Source: CAIUGU01 sp965279735 (GTDB lineage: Bacteria; Pseudomonadota; Gammaproteobacteria; Steroidobacterales; Steroidobacteraceae). From it: DNA of 64,000 nt. A program made the translations under genes and the position numbers. The DNA lies in NCBI GenBank assembly GCA_965279735.1, contig OZ257260.1, positions 2,480,001 through 2,544,000 on the forward strand, given 5' to 3'. The first letter of the stretch is position 1. Each line of letters starts with the position of its first letter. Positions 8,782-17,523 of this stretch are shown here, piece after piece. The notes under the pieces were generated by a model. That model was not told the origin of the DNA. It was given only the letters and a program-made list of their open reading frames with translations, and searched no databases.

Positions 8782-9819
8782 ATGAGCATGAAATCCGTAC
8801 TCCGTTTTGGCGTACCTGTCTTGTTGATGGCGACCCTTGCCGCGTGCAGTCCCAAGGAAGAGCCGGCAGCCGCTGCCGAGCCCGCCGCCGCACGGCCGGC
8901 GGATGTACCCGGGTGGATCAACCAGGACGACAAGTGGGCAGAGACCAAAGCCAGCCTGCAGGCCTTTGGCGAACAGTTCGCTGATTCGCAGGCCCTGTAC
9001 GACAAGCTGAAGGCGGCCGCCAGTGGCGGCAAATCGCCAAACTGGCAGCAGATGTCCGAGCCGGCATACGACTGGTCAGGCGTCTATACACGCACCAAGG
9101 GCGGCCTGCATTTCGATCCGGATCTCAGAGGTCCTGAGGTGGAAACTGCCCAGCTCACCCCTGCCGGCGCAGCTGTGCTCGCGAAGAAAGTGGACCAGCT
9201 CTCTCGCACGGGCGGTGAATACGACCCGATCAGCGATTGTCGCCCTCCGGGCACTCCCCGCTGGTTTACAGAACCGTTCCTGAAGGAATACATCGTCACT
9301 CCCCAACAGACGTGGCTGATCAATGAAATGGTCAACGACGTCCGGCGCGTCTACACCGACGGCCGGGACCATACCCCGGACGAAGACGCCTATCCGACCT
9401 GGAATGGCGACTCGATCGGCTTCTGGGACGGTGACACCCTGGTCATGCACACCAAGCATTTGTTCGGCGGACAATACCAGCGCGGCCCTCAGCCTGATTA
9501 CTCAGACCAGGTCACCCTCGTCGAGCGGTGGCACAAGGTCGATCCGAAGACGTTGCAGGTGGATGTGTGGGTTTTCGATCCCGTGAATCTCGCCAAACCG
9601 TGGTACACGCGGCAGAGCTATACGCAGCTCACGAACGACGATCACCTCCTGCGTCTGCGCTACTGGGATTGCCGCGAGAATTCGAACAACGACATCATCA
9701 CGACGGACGACGGCACCAGCCAGTTCCCGGACTTCAACTTCGTGCCTGACGACGCCAAGGCGAGCAGCGACACGGCAGTGAAGAAAGCCCAACAGAACAA
9801 GGCTGCGGCACCGAAGTAA
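8782..9819 (+). CDS. Hypothetical lipoprotein of the family found beside DUF6152 genes
   Basis: This 345-residue protein carries a lipobox (TLAAC, Cys22), an Ala/Pro-rich linker and a conserved domain with DCRPPGTPRWF near residue 152, EYIVTPQQTWLI, RRVYTDGRDH and NGDSIGFWDGDTLVMHT. This pattern (DGR.H, then GxSIGxWDGDTLV) recurs in proteins from Acidobacteria and Steroidobacter-like bacteria, usually as neighbours of DUF6152 genes. The molecular function is not known. It is followed 59 bases later by the DUF6152 gene on the same strand. Confidence 0.75.
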   Translation: MSMKSVLRFGVPVLLMATLAACSPKEEPAAAAEPAAARPADVPGWINQDDKWAETKASLQAFGEQFADSQALYDKLKAAASGGKSPNWQQMSEPAYDWSGVYTRTKGGLHFDPDLRGPEVETAQLTPAGAAVLAKKVDQLSRTGGEYDPISDCRPPGTPRWFTEPFLKEYIVTPQQTWLINEMVNDVRRVYTDGRDHTPDEDAYPTWNGDSIGFWDGDTLVMHTKHLFGGQYQRGPQPDYSDQVTLVERWHKVDPKTLQVDVWVFDPVNLAKPWYTRQSYTQLTNDDHLLRLRYWDCRENSNNDIITTDDGTSQFPDFNFVPDDAKASSDTAVKKAQQNKAAAPK

Positions 9820-9878
9820 CCCTTCAGCCACGGTTAATCATTCAAGCGACAGAATCAGGTTTTTCGAGGAGCATCAAA

Positions 9879-10277
9879 ATGCAGACGAAGTCAGTCAGTG
9901 CCCTTTGCGCCGGCGCGTTACTCGCCGCAATGACCTTCCAGGCGGTGGCCCATCACTCGGGCGCCATGTTCGATGACAAGAAGGAAGTCACGCTCACGGG
10001 CACGGTGAAGGAATTCCAATACACGAACCCGCACTCATGGCTGCTGGTGGATGTGAAGGGCAAGGACGGCAAGACGACGACCTGGGGCTTCGAAGCCGAA
10101 GGTCCGAGCACGTTGCTGCGCGCCGGCATCCGCAAGAGCGACCTGGCTCCGGGTACGGAAATCACGATCACCGGCCATCCGATGCGCGACGGCCGCCCGG
10201 CAGCCGCCTGGATGAAGGCCACGCGGAATTCCGACCAGAAGGCGTTCGTGCCTCCTGCCGGTTTCGCGGTGAAATAA
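9879..10277 (+). CDS. DUF6152 family protein
   Basis: A 132-residue periplasmic protein with a clear signal peptide (cleavage after about residue 24). The family signatures are HHSGAMFD, TGTVKEFQYTNPHSW and PGTEITITGHPMRDGRPAA. The domain is a small beta barrel resembling an OB fold. Function is unknown, although the family often sits next to the lipoprotein type encoded upstream here. The start has AGGAG upstream, and a strong terminator follows. Confidence 0.88.
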   Translation: MQTKSVSALCAGALLAAMTFQAVAHHSGAMFDDKKEVTLTGTVKEFQYTNPHSWLLVDVKGKDGKTTTWGFEAEGPSTLLRAGIRKSDLAPGTEITITGHPMRDGRPAAAWMKATRNSDQKAFVPPAGFAVK

Positions 10278-10300
10278 CGCCGCTCTCGAGTCGATCGCGA

Positions 10301-10330
10301 AAGGGGCCGGGCAACCAGCCCCTTTTTTTT
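10301..10330 (+). terminator. Rho-independent terminator after the DUF6152 gene
   Basis: AAGGGGC pairs with GCCCCTT around a 10-base loop and is followed by a run of eight T. It lies 24 bases after the stop codon. Confidence 0.85.
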
Positions 10331-10427
10331 GCCCGGGATTTGCCGGACGACCCCTTTGTTACCCGCCTGCCGGCTACGATCCGGACCTGTTGGTGTAGGC
10401 TCAACCGCTCCGTGGCAGGCGCTCGCA

Positions 10428-12206
10428 ATGACCTTCTCGCCCTCTCTTTGGCAGTTCCCTTTCCGCCGGAACAGATCCTCGTGGCTGGCGGCTGCATGCC
10501 TTGCGCTCGCGGGCTGCACGGCAGCGACCCAACCTGCCGTAACTTCGGCAACCAGCCCCGCAGTGATCGAAGCCCGGCCGTCCCGCAACTGGTCGGCAGG
10601 CGCCATGATCGCTGCGGCCAATCCATTGGCCGTCGAGGCGGGCTTGCAGGTGCTGCGGGAAGGTGGTTCGGCCGTCGATGCCGCCATTGCCGTGCAAGCG
10701 GTACTGGGGCTGGTTGAACCCCAGTCCTCCGGCATTGGCGGCGGCGCCTTCATGCTTCACTACGACGCGCGCACCGGCGACGTGGTGGCTTACGACGGGC
10801 GTGAAGTCGCCCCCCAGGGCGCCACGGCGGACATGTTCCTGGGACCGGACGGCAAACCACTGGGCTTCATCGACGCCGTGCAGTCAGGTCGTTCGATCGG
10901 AGTTCCTGGCGCCGTCGCCATGCTCGAACTCGCGCACCGGGAGCACGGCAAACTGCCCTGGACGAGAGCCTGGGGGCCCGCCATCGCACTTGCCGACAAC
11001 GGTTTTCCCGTCCCGCCGCGGATGGCACTGGTCATTCGCCAGTCCCTCGCCCGGCTTGCACCTGATGCGCTGGCTTACCTCACCACCGATGGACATACGC
11101 CACTCAGCGAGGGCGCCATCGTGCGGAATGCAGCGTATGCCACCACCTTGCGGCGCATTGCCAGCGACGGCAGCAAGGGCTTCTACGAAGGTCCTGTGGC
11201 AGCCGCCATGGTTGCGGCTGCGGCGCGCGAACCGAAGCCAGGCACCTTGAGCCTTGCGGACCTCAAGGCCTACAAGGCCAGCCGGCTCGAACCCGTCTGC
11301 CGCGGCTATCGCGTGTACCTCGTCTGCGGCATGCGGCCCCCGTCGTCGGGCGGCATCGCGGTGGCATCGATTCTCGGCACGCTCGAAAATCTGCCCATTG
11401 CCGCGAACGGGCCGAAGACGGTACAGGGCTGGCACTACTTCATCGAAGCGCAACGCCTCGCCTACGCGGACCGCGACATGTATGTCGCTGACGACCGCTT
11501 CGTCCAGGTGCCCATCGCAGGGCTGCTGGACAAAGACTACCTGCAATCGCGCGCCGCCCTGATCTCGCCGGAGCGCGCGCTTGGAAAAGTGGAAGCCGGC
11601 ACACCACCGGGAGCGGTTCGCCGTGCGCCTGACCTCAATGGCGGAAATACGGGCACCAGTCATTTCGTGATCGTGGACGCCACCGGCGATGTGGTCTCGA
11701 TGACCACCACCGTCGAATCCGCTTTCGGTTCGCAACGCATGACTCAAGGCTTTTTCCTGAACAACCAGCTGACCGATTTCTCGTTCCGCCCGGCCGATGA
11801 CAAAGGCCAGCCGATCGCGAATGCCGTCGCTCCGGGCAAGAAACCCCGTTCGTCGATGTCGCCCACGATTGTCTTCGAGAACGGCGGCTTTCGTTTCGCG
11901 GTCGGCTCGCCAGGCGGCAACGCCATCATCAGCTACGTCGCGAAAACCATTGTCGGGACATTGGACTGGGGCCTGACTCCGCAGGAAGCAGTCGACCTGC
12001 CCAATGTCGTCGCGCGCGGTCCGGTGGCTGCGGAAGAAGCGCGCATGGATCCCGCACTGATCGCAGGACTCAAGACAATGGGCCACACATTCCGCAGCGG
12101 CGGAGGCGGAGAAGCCTCAGGTCTGCATGCCGTACTTCTCGGTGCGGACGGCAATCTGGTGGGCGGCGCCGATTCACGACGCGACGGTGTCGCGCGCAGT
12201 CCCTAG
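10428..12206 (+). CDS. ggt: Gamma-glutamyltransferase
   Basis: A 592-residue N-terminal nucleophile hydrolase that transfers or hydrolyses the gamma-glutamyl group of glutathione in the periplasm. The N-terminus has a signal peptide with lipobox LAGC. The large-subunit signature ANPLAVEAGLQVLREGG leads to GIGGGAFML. The autocleavage site is at TSHFVIVD, with Thr410 as the expected nucleophile. The oxyanion/Gly-rich segment SPGGNAIISYV is near residue 495. I chose the ATG at 10428, because the open frame to 10329 would run through the preceding terminator. Confidence 0.93.
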   Translation: MTFSPSLWQFPFRRNRSSWLAAACLALAGCTAATQPAVTSATSPAVIEARPSRNWSAGAMIAAANPLAVEAGLQVLREGGSAVDAAIAVQAVLGLVEPQSSGIGGGAFMLHYDARTGDVVAYDGREVAPQGATADMFLGPDGKPLGFIDAVQSGRSIGVPGAVAMLELAHREHGKLPWTRAWGPAIALADNGFPVPPRMALVIRQSLARLAPDALAYLTTDGHTPLSEGAIVRNAAYATTLRRIASDGSKGFYEGPVAAAMVAAAAREPKPGTLSLADLKAYKASRLEPVCRGYRVYLVCGMRPPSSGGIAVASILGTLENLPIAANGPKTVQGWHYFIEAQRLAYADRDMYVADDRFVQVPIAGLLDKDYLQSRAALISPERALGKVEAGTPPGAVRRAPDLNGGNTGTSHFVIVDATGDVVSMTTTVESAFGSQRMTQGFFLNNQLTDFSFRPADDKGQPIANAVAPGKKPRSSMSPTIVFENGGFRFAVGSPGGNAIISYVAKTIVGTLDWGLTPQEAVDLPNVVARGPVAAEEARMDPALIAGLKTMGHTFRSGGGGEASGLHAVLLGADGNLVGGADSRRDGVARSP

Positions 12207-12244
12207 GGACATCGATTTTCCCGCCGGGAATAAAGATCTGTCCC
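12206..12244. repeat. REP-like palindrome with the GATCTGTCCC motif
   Basis: GGGACATCGATTTTC is mirrored by AAAGATCTGTCCC, forming a hairpin between two convergent genes; it starts on the ggt stop codon. The right half shares GATCTGTCCC with two other elements in this window (25531-25555 and 26695-26720). It may also act as a bidirectional terminator. Confidence 0.5.
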
Positions 12245-12252
12245 GGGCTTTG

Positions 12253-12729
12253 CTACTTGCCTGCGGCCTGGGCTTCGGCGATTCGAGCTGGCATGTACTT
12301 GGCGTGGCATTTGTCGCACACGTCGTACATGTTGTTGCCCGCGTCACTCAACTTGTCGAGATTCTTTTCCCCGGCAGCCTGCGCTGCGGCCGTGCTGGTT
12401 TCCACCAGCGCTTTCGCATTCGCGAGCCATTCATCCTGATCCACGACGCGCGGGGGAACCTGCATCAGGTTCCCTGCTTCAGTGATCATGATGGCGTTGG
12501 CCTGGATCTTTTCCCACGCGGCATCGTCAGCCGGTGTTTCATTGGCTGCGGCCCAGACGACATCCGCTGCCGGAATCACCAGACCCAGCATGATCTGCCT
12601 TGAAGTGGCGACTGCTGCAGGTGCGGTCGCAGCGGCTGCGGGCGCTGCCTGTTCCGGCGCGGGACCCTTGCTGCATGCAGCAGTCGCAAGTGAGAGGACG
12701 AGGATCGAGGTCAACGCTGTGGCGCGCAT
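12253..12729 (-). CDS. Cytochrome c'-like haem lipoprotein
   Basis: A 158-residue exported protein with a lipobox (TAAC, Cys19) and an Ala/Pro linker, followed by a four-helix region ending in the haem-binding motif CDKCH (Cys138, Cys141, His142). The C-terminal placement of CxxCH is that of class II (c'-type) cytochromes. A periplasmic electron-transfer or gas-binding role is inferred. The start is followed directly by a good signal sequence and has AAGGAG upstream. Confidence 0.85.
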   Translation of the reverse strand: MRATALTSILVLSLATAACSKGPAPEQAAPAAAATAPAAVATSRQIMLGLVIPAADVVWAAANETPADDAAWEKIQANAIMITEAGNLMQVPPRVVDQDEWLANAKALVETSTAAAQAAGEKNLDKLSDAGNNMYDVCDKCHAKYMPARIAEAQAAGK

Positions 12730-12852
12730 GGTGACTCCTTGTTGTTTCCCTTCCCGCTCGCAGTCTATTCCCCTTGAAGCCGGTGAGTGACGCGCAGGTA
12801 CTGCGGAAACTACGTAAGGAGCCTTAAGGCAGACTTAGGGTTTCACACGCGG

Positions 12853-12890
12853 CAAACAAAAGGGCGCGGAGTTGCCTCCGCGCCCTTGCC
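12853..12890 (-). terminator. Rho-independent terminator of the metallo-hydrolase gene
   Basis: An 11-bp perfect stem, AAGGGCGCGGA with TCCGCGCCCTT (12860-12887), is followed on the minus strand by TTTTGTTTG. It lies just past the stop of the gene at 12924. Confidence 0.8.
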
Positions 12891-12923
12891 GATACCTGTT
12901 CCCGAAGGAACCCGGGAAATCGT

Positions 12924-13796
12924 TTACTGCAGTTCGGACATCATGCCATCGAGACCGCGCCCGACGTGCAGGTCGCCCCAGTGATAGTCCTTGCGGAGCA
13001 TGGCTTCGATCTCCGCCTTGGACTTCTTGTCGACGATCATCTTGTGCACGGTGTCCTTCAGCTGCATGGTGCTGTCACGGAACTTGCGCAGCTCCGCCTT
13101 CGTGGTCACGTTGCCATGACCCGGCACCACGGTATTGAAATCGAGCATCAACGCGCCATCCACCGTGCCGGTCCAGTCACGCGCGCTGCCGCCACCGCTG
13201 TAGTCGATCAGCTGTGGAACTGCATCGCCGAACGTGAACATGTCACCCATCGACAATACTTTCTGCGCCGGGAAATAGACGACGACATCGCCATCCGTAT
13301 GCGAGCGTCCGAAATAGAAGATTTCAGCCGTCTTGCCACCCAGGTGGATGCTGGCGCGGGTTTCCATCGTGAGGGTGGGTTTGCCGGGCTGGTTGGCTTC
13401 CACCATCTTGCGGTAGGCCTTTTCGCTCGCAACCACCTGCACGCCCATCGCTTGCAGCTTGGCGTTCCCGCCCGAGTGGTCGCCGTGATAGTGGGTGTTG
13501 ACGACGTACTTGATGGGCTGCTGTGTCAGCTTGCGGACTTCGGCCACCACGTTGTCGACATCCCAGTCGAACTTGTCGTCGACGAGCAGGACGCCTTCGT
13601 TCGTGATCAACACCGTCACGTTGCCCGGAACCAGTTCGTTGTGGACGACGTACAGATCGTCGGCCAGCTTGATCGTGTCGAGCTTGGCGGGAGGCGGCGC
13701 GCCGGCAAATGCTGCCGATGCAAACACTGCAAGGCCGAGCGAAGTGATGGCCATCTGAAGAGCCTGCCGCGGCATCGGCTTTTTTGTTGTCGTCAT
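12924..13796 (-). CDS. Exported metallo-beta-lactamase-fold hydrolase
   Basis: A 290-residue protein with a signal peptide ending near AFA (residue 27). The zinc-site motif NTHYHGDHSGG (HxHxDH) lies near residue 105. Further ligands are His in FGRSHTDGD, Asp in MGDMF and the terminal His in VVPGHG. The segment LIDYSGGGSA is shared with the third metallo-hydrolase at 48811. A QPS-type or lactonase-like activity is possible; the substrate is unknown. I chose the ATG at 13796, with AAGGGG seven bases upstream; the longer frame has no homology. Confidence 0.88.
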   Translation of the reverse strand: MTTTKKPMPRQALQMAITSLGLAVFASAAFAGAPPPAKLDTIKLADDLYVVHNELVPGNVTVLITNEGVLLVDDKFDWDVDNVVAEVRKLTQQPIKYVVNTHYHGDHSGGNAKLQAMGVQVVASEKAYRKMVEANQPGKPTLTMETRASIHLGGKTAEIFYFGRSHTDGDVVVYFPAQKVLSMGDMFTFGDAVPQLIDYSGGGSARDWTGTVDGALMLDFNTVVPGHGNVTTKAELRKFRDSTMQLKDTVHKMIVDKKSKAEIEAMLRKDYHWGDLHVGRGLDGMMSELQ

Positions 13797-14009
13797 GGAG
13801 TATCCCCTTGAGAAATCTGGCGGCCGTATGGTACTACGCCCCGCGCTTGCAGCGGAACCGAAGACCCCCCTTCTCGCAACCTTTTCCGGGTCCGGAATCA
13901 GGACACCCGAAGTTCCCCAGGGAGATTTGCACCCCGTTAACCCCGTTGGACGTCGAGATGCGTTGAAAGGTAAGTCCCTGTCGGAAAAGTACAGGTCAAG
14001 GAGACTTTC

Positions 14010-14651
14010 ATGAGCGCAACGGTCAATTCGTTTCCGGCTTTCCAGTCCCTCAACTCCCCCCGCGCGTGGACCTTGGCAGTCATCGTGCTGCTGCACGCCG
14101 GCTTCTTCTGGGCCCTGAATACGGGGCTGTCACGGCAGATCGTGACGTTCATACCCCCTGATATCGTGGCCCGGTTTCTAAAAGAGGATGTGCAGCCGCT
14201 GCCGCCTCCCCCGCCGCCGCCTGACTACCAGCCCAGGACCGACCCGTTCGTGATGCCCACCGAACCTGTGCCGTACTTCGGTACCGGCGAGGAAACGGGG
14301 ACCATTCATGTGACCCCCACTCCCCAACCCGTTCCCACGCCTGTTCCGACACCGCGCCCCGCGCCGGTCGTTGCCCAGCCGCAGATCGATCCGGCCCGGG
14401 CTTTGAGTGAACCGGCCTATCCGGCGCAGGACGTCCGGCTTGGAAATACCGGAACGGTGCTGCTGTCGGTGCTCGTGTTGCCTGATGGCAAAGTAGGAGA
14501 CGTGAGACTCGACCGGTCGAGCGGCTTTTCGCGTCTCGATGCGTCGGCGATGACGGAGGCAAAAAAGTGGCGCTTCAAGCCGGGCACCCAGGATGGTGTG
14601 CCAACCGCGATGTGGAAGCAGCTGCCGATCACGTTCCGCCTGCAGAACTGA
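14010..14651 (+). CDS. TonB-family energy transducer
   Basis: A 213-residue inner-membrane protein. One transmembrane segment (about residues 18-36) is followed by a Pro-rich spacer with a PPPPPPP run near residue 65 and TPVPTPRP repeats. The TonB C-terminal domain covers about residues 130-211, with YPAQDVRLGNTGTVLLSV, DVRLDRSSGFSRLD and WRFKPGT. It transmits proton-motive force to TonB-dependent receptors. No exbB or exbD is adjacent. A TonB-dependent receptor lies 36 kb away at 49927. The start has AAGGAG upstream. Confidence 0.88.
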   Translation: MSATVNSFPAFQSLNSPRAWTLAVIVLLHAGFFWALNTGLSRQIVTFIPPDIVARFLKEDVQPLPPPPPPPDYQPRTDPFVMPTEPVPYFGTGEETGTIHVTPTPQPVPTPVPTPRPAPVVAQPQIDPARALSEPAYPAQDVRLGNTGTVLLSVLVLPDGKVGDVRLDRSSGFSRLDASAMTEAKKWRFKPGTQDGVPTAMWKQLPITFRLQN

Positions 14652-14664
14652 TCCTGCGGCAAAA

Positions 14665-14695
14665 CCAGGCAGCCGGCTTCGCGCCGGTTGTCTGG
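14665..14695 (+). terminator. Strong hairpin after the TonB-family gene
   Basis: CCAGGCAGCCGGC pairs over 13 positions (two G-U wobbles) with GCCGGTTGTCTGG. No T-tract follows, so it may be a Rho-assisted or pausing structure. Confidence 0.45.
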
Positions 14696-14774
14696 CTCCG
14701 CTTTACTGGCGTTGTGGCGCTAGCGGGATTTTCCTGCAAAGATCAGGACACCAGAGGACGAGACAACAAGAACA

Positions 14775-15899
14775 ATGCTTCTCGACGAACAGAACCCGGT
14801 CTCCCTGCGCATCCTGATCCTGAGGGATGCTTCTCCGAACGGGGCCTACGCGAGGGATTGCCTCGAAACCCTCGGGCTCCCAGCCAGTCACGCCGGCACG
14901 GAAGGCGAACTGCGCGAGGCACTGCGTACTTCGCGGACCGATCTCCTCATTCTCGATGGCGATGATCCTTCGGCGCTGCAAACCTTGCGCACACTGAAGT
15001 CCGTCGCGGCCACAATGCTGACGCCTGTGCTCGCCGTCTGCAGTTCAGACGACCAGGCACGAATCGCGATGGCGGCCGGTGCCGATGAACACATCACCCG
15101 TTCAGCCGGCCCGCGTAGCCTCCTGGCCCTGACCGAAGTCCTGCTGGAACAAGGTGACGTCAGGCGACAGGTGACGGCCACCGTCGTCAAGCGCGAACAG
15201 CACTATCGCGAACGAATCCGCACGACCGTCTGTCGTTATCTCTCGCCCCAACTGGCCGACCGGATCCTCGGCGAGATCGATGCCGAGGACCGCGAGCTGC
15301 CCCGCCACAGCGCCAGCCTCAAGGCCGCAGTGATGTTCGCCGACATGCGCGGCTTTACGTCGATGTCCGAACGCCTCGGACCTGGCGATACGCTGAAAGT
15401 GCTGAATGAATATTTCTCGATGCTGACGGAAATCGCGTTCCGCCACGACGGCACGATCTTCAACATGTCCGGCGATTCGCTGATGATCGGCTACGGCGTG
15501 CCGGTCGAGCAGCAGGACAGCACTTCACGGGCCATCGACACCGCTGCCGAAATGCTGCAGGGTTTTCATGGCCTGGCGGCCGAATGGCAGAGCCGTCACG
15601 ACATCCATGTCGGTCTCGGAATCGGCATCAACGACGGTGAAGTGCTGGCGGGCGATGTCGGATCATCGCAGTACATGAGCTATACGATGATCGGCGACAC
15701 CGTCAACGTGGCGGCACGCCTGAGCCAGCGCGCCCGCGCCGGCGAAATGCTGTTCTCGGGATCGGTCAAACGGGCCCTGGACGACCGGGGCCACGACGTC
15801 GGTGCCATCGCCCTGCCGCCACTCACGCTGCGCGGCCGCTCCGGTCCGCTCGATATCTTCTGCGTCCCCCGCGTGGAGCGGATGCTGGTCGACGCCTGA
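14775..15899 (+). CDS. Class III adenylate/guanylate cyclase with receiver-like N-terminal domain
   Basis: A 374-residue cytoplasmic protein. Residues 12-125 resemble a response-regulator receiver with an Asp-rich LLILDGDDP. A short helical linker follows, and the cyclase catalytic domain covers about residues 175-345. The metal ligands Asp190 (FADMRGF) and Asp234 (SGDSLMIGYG) are present, as are the GDTVNVAARL transition-state Asn and Arg. The adenine-recognising Lys of the KxxGD motif is replaced by Asn230, so substrate specificity is open. It should make a cyclic nucleotide in response to a phosphorylation or protein signal; no partner kinase is adjacent. Confidence 0.88.
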   Translation: MLLDEQNPVSLRILILRDASPNGAYARDCLETLGLPASHAGTEGELREALRTSRTDLLILDGDDPSALQTLRTLKSVAATMLTPVLAVCSSDDQARIAMAAGADEHITRSAGPRSLLALTEVLLEQGDVRRQVTATVVKREQHYRERIRTTVCRYLSPQLADRILGEIDAEDRELPRHSASLKAAVMFADMRGFTSMSERLGPGDTLKVLNEYFSMLTEIAFRHDGTIFNMSGDSLMIGYGVPVEQQDSTSRAIDTAAEMLQGFHGLAAEWQSRHDIHVGLGIGINDGEVLAGDVGSSQYMSYTMIGDTVNVAARLSQRARAGEMLFSGSVKRALDDRGHDVGAIALPPLTLRGRSGPLDIFCVPRVERMLVDA

Positions 15900-15918
15900 A
15901 GGCGCTCCTTCTCGCTAC

Positions 15919-16845
15919 CTACTTCCCGGGTGTCCCGCCTTTCGTCACGTTGGTGGCGAGCGCGATCATCGATGCGAGATCGGTGAGATTCGCGGGCACC
16001 ACGAGCGTATTGCCCTGCTTCGCGATCTGACCGAACTGCGTGATGTACTGCTCGGCTATGCGGAGCTGCATGGCTTCATGGCCGCCGCCTGACTGCAGCG
16101 CTTCTGCAACGACCTTCAGGCCTTCGGCGGTGGCGTTGGCCACGGCGAGAATCGCGTTCGCCTCGCCTTCGGCTTCGTTGATCTGCTGCTGCCGCTTGGC
16201 TTCCGATTCCTTGATGACGCGCTGCTTCTCGCCTTCCGCATTGTTGATCTGCGCGTCCCGCACACCTTCGGACGTCAGCACCACCGCGCGCTTTTCCCGC
16301 TCCGCACGCATCTGCTTTTCCATCGCGGACAGGACGTCACGCGGCGGGTTGATGTTCTTGATCTCGTACCGCAGGACTTTCACGCCCCAGGGCTCCGAGG
16401 CCTTGTCGAGTTCACTGACGACGTTCGCGTTGATCACGCCGCGCGCTTCGAACGTGCGGTCGAGATCGATTTTGCCGATCTCGCTGCGGAGTGTCGTCTG
16501 GGCAAGCTGCACGATGGCGAACAGGTAGCTCGCGATGCCGTACGACGCCCGCTCCGGATCAAGGACCTGGAGATAAAGAACACCGTCCACGCCTACCTGC
16601 ACGTTGTCGCGGGTGATGCAGACCTGTTCGGGAATTTCCGTCGCCTGTTCTTTCAGCGTGTGGCGATACGCGATGCGCTCGACGAAGGGCACGAGGATGA
16701 AGAAGCCTGCACGCAGGGTCCGGCTGTACTTGCCGAGATTCTCGATGACGAATGCCATCTGCTGCGGCACGACCACTGCGGTCTTGCCGAGCAGGACGAT
16801 GATCGCAATGGCGATGACAATGGCAACGATGACAGGCGATTCCAT
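15919..16845 (-). CDS. qmcA: SPFH/stomatin-family membrane protease regulator (QmcA-like)
   Basis: A 308-residue protein anchored by one N-terminal transmembrane helix (residues 5-22), followed by the SPFH/Band 7 domain (about 25-190) and a charged coiled-coil (EKQRVIKESEAKRQQQ). Stomatin-type proteins form oligomers in membrane microdomains and modulate proteolysis. The NfeD gene lies directly upstream on the same strand with a 12-base gap, the usual partner arrangement. AAGGAG precedes the ATG and lies inside that gap. The QmcA name is by similarity. Confidence 0.88.
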   Translation of the reverse strand: MESPVIVAIVIAIAIIVLLGKTAVVVPQQMAFVIENLGKYSRTLRAGFFILVPFVERIAYRHTLKEQATEIPEQVCITRDNVQVGVDGVLYLQVLDPERASYGIASYLFAIVQLAQTTLRSEIGKIDLDRTFEARGVINANVVSELDKASEPWGVKVLRYEIKNINPPRDVLSAMEKQMRAEREKRAVVLTSEGVRDAQINNAEGEKQRVIKESEAKRQQQINEAEGEANAILAVANATAEGLKVVAEALQSGGGHEAMQLRIAEQYITQFGQIAKQGNTLVVPANLTDLASMIALATNVTKGGTPGK

Positions 16846-16857
16846 TACTCGGTCTCC

Positions 16858-17292
16858 TTAATCGGCACGTTCGACGCGCAGCATGAGTCCATCCGCGTTC
16901 GCGATGCGGGCCTTCCCCCCGGCATCAATCGCCAGCGTCCCGACGTTCTGCACGCGCCAGGTGGAACCGCGAAAATCGACGCGGCTTTCGGCACCCGGCA
17001 CGAGAGCCTTGTTCAGCGTGACGGTCTGGCCTACCAGGCTGTCATCGAAGCCGGGCACGTTGCCGCGCAGCTTCTGGTACACGCGCCCGCGGAAACCGAA
17101 CATGAAAATCAGGGCCAGCACGCCGAACAGCAGCCATTGCACCCACTCGGGACCACCGATGCCGACGAGCGCAACGATGCCAACGGTGATCGCAGCCAGG
17201 CCGAGAAAGACCAGGAAAAACTGGGCGTCGATGACCAGCAGCTCGAGGCCAAGCAGCGCCACTCCCGCAATCATCCAACCCCACCAGGCCAT
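16858..17292 (-). CDS. nfeD: NfeD-family membrane protein
   Basis: A 144-residue short NfeD. Two or three hydrophobic segments in the first 70 residues are followed by a C-terminal OB-fold domain (about 85-140) with VGQTVTLNKALVPG and DFRGSTWRVQN, typical of the NfeD partner of stomatin-like proteins. It is the first gene of a two-gene operon with the SPFH gene. AGGAG precedes the ATG. Function: presumed scaffold for the SPFH assembly at the inner membrane. Confidence 0.88.
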   Translation of the reverse strand: MAWWGWMIAGVALLGLELLVIDAQFFLVFLGLAAITVGIVALVGIGGPEWVQWLLFGVLALIFMFGFRGRVYQKLRGNVPGFDDSLVGQTVTLNKALVPGAESRVDFRGSTWRVQNVGTLAIDAGGKARIANADGLMLRVERAD

Positions 17293-17523
17293 AGCGATCT
17301 CCTGATCCTTAAGTCACGCAGCCCCGAGCAGCAAATATAGCCGCGTTCGCTGGAGGAACCAGCCAAAAAGCCGGCCGGACCAGCGGCCAGTGAATATCGC
17401 ACGCCGCCTGCGGCGCAGCAACGAAAGCGTTGCCGGGCGAAACAACTTCTGCGGCAATGACAGCTATTGTCAAGGGCATCGAGGCTGCACAATGATCACC
17501 GACTTGCCCCCAGGAGATGCAAG

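Noticed and set aside
10884..12086. 400-residue minus-strand frame inside ggt
   Set aside because: It is the reverse shadow of a clear gamma-glutamyltransferase and shows no family motif.
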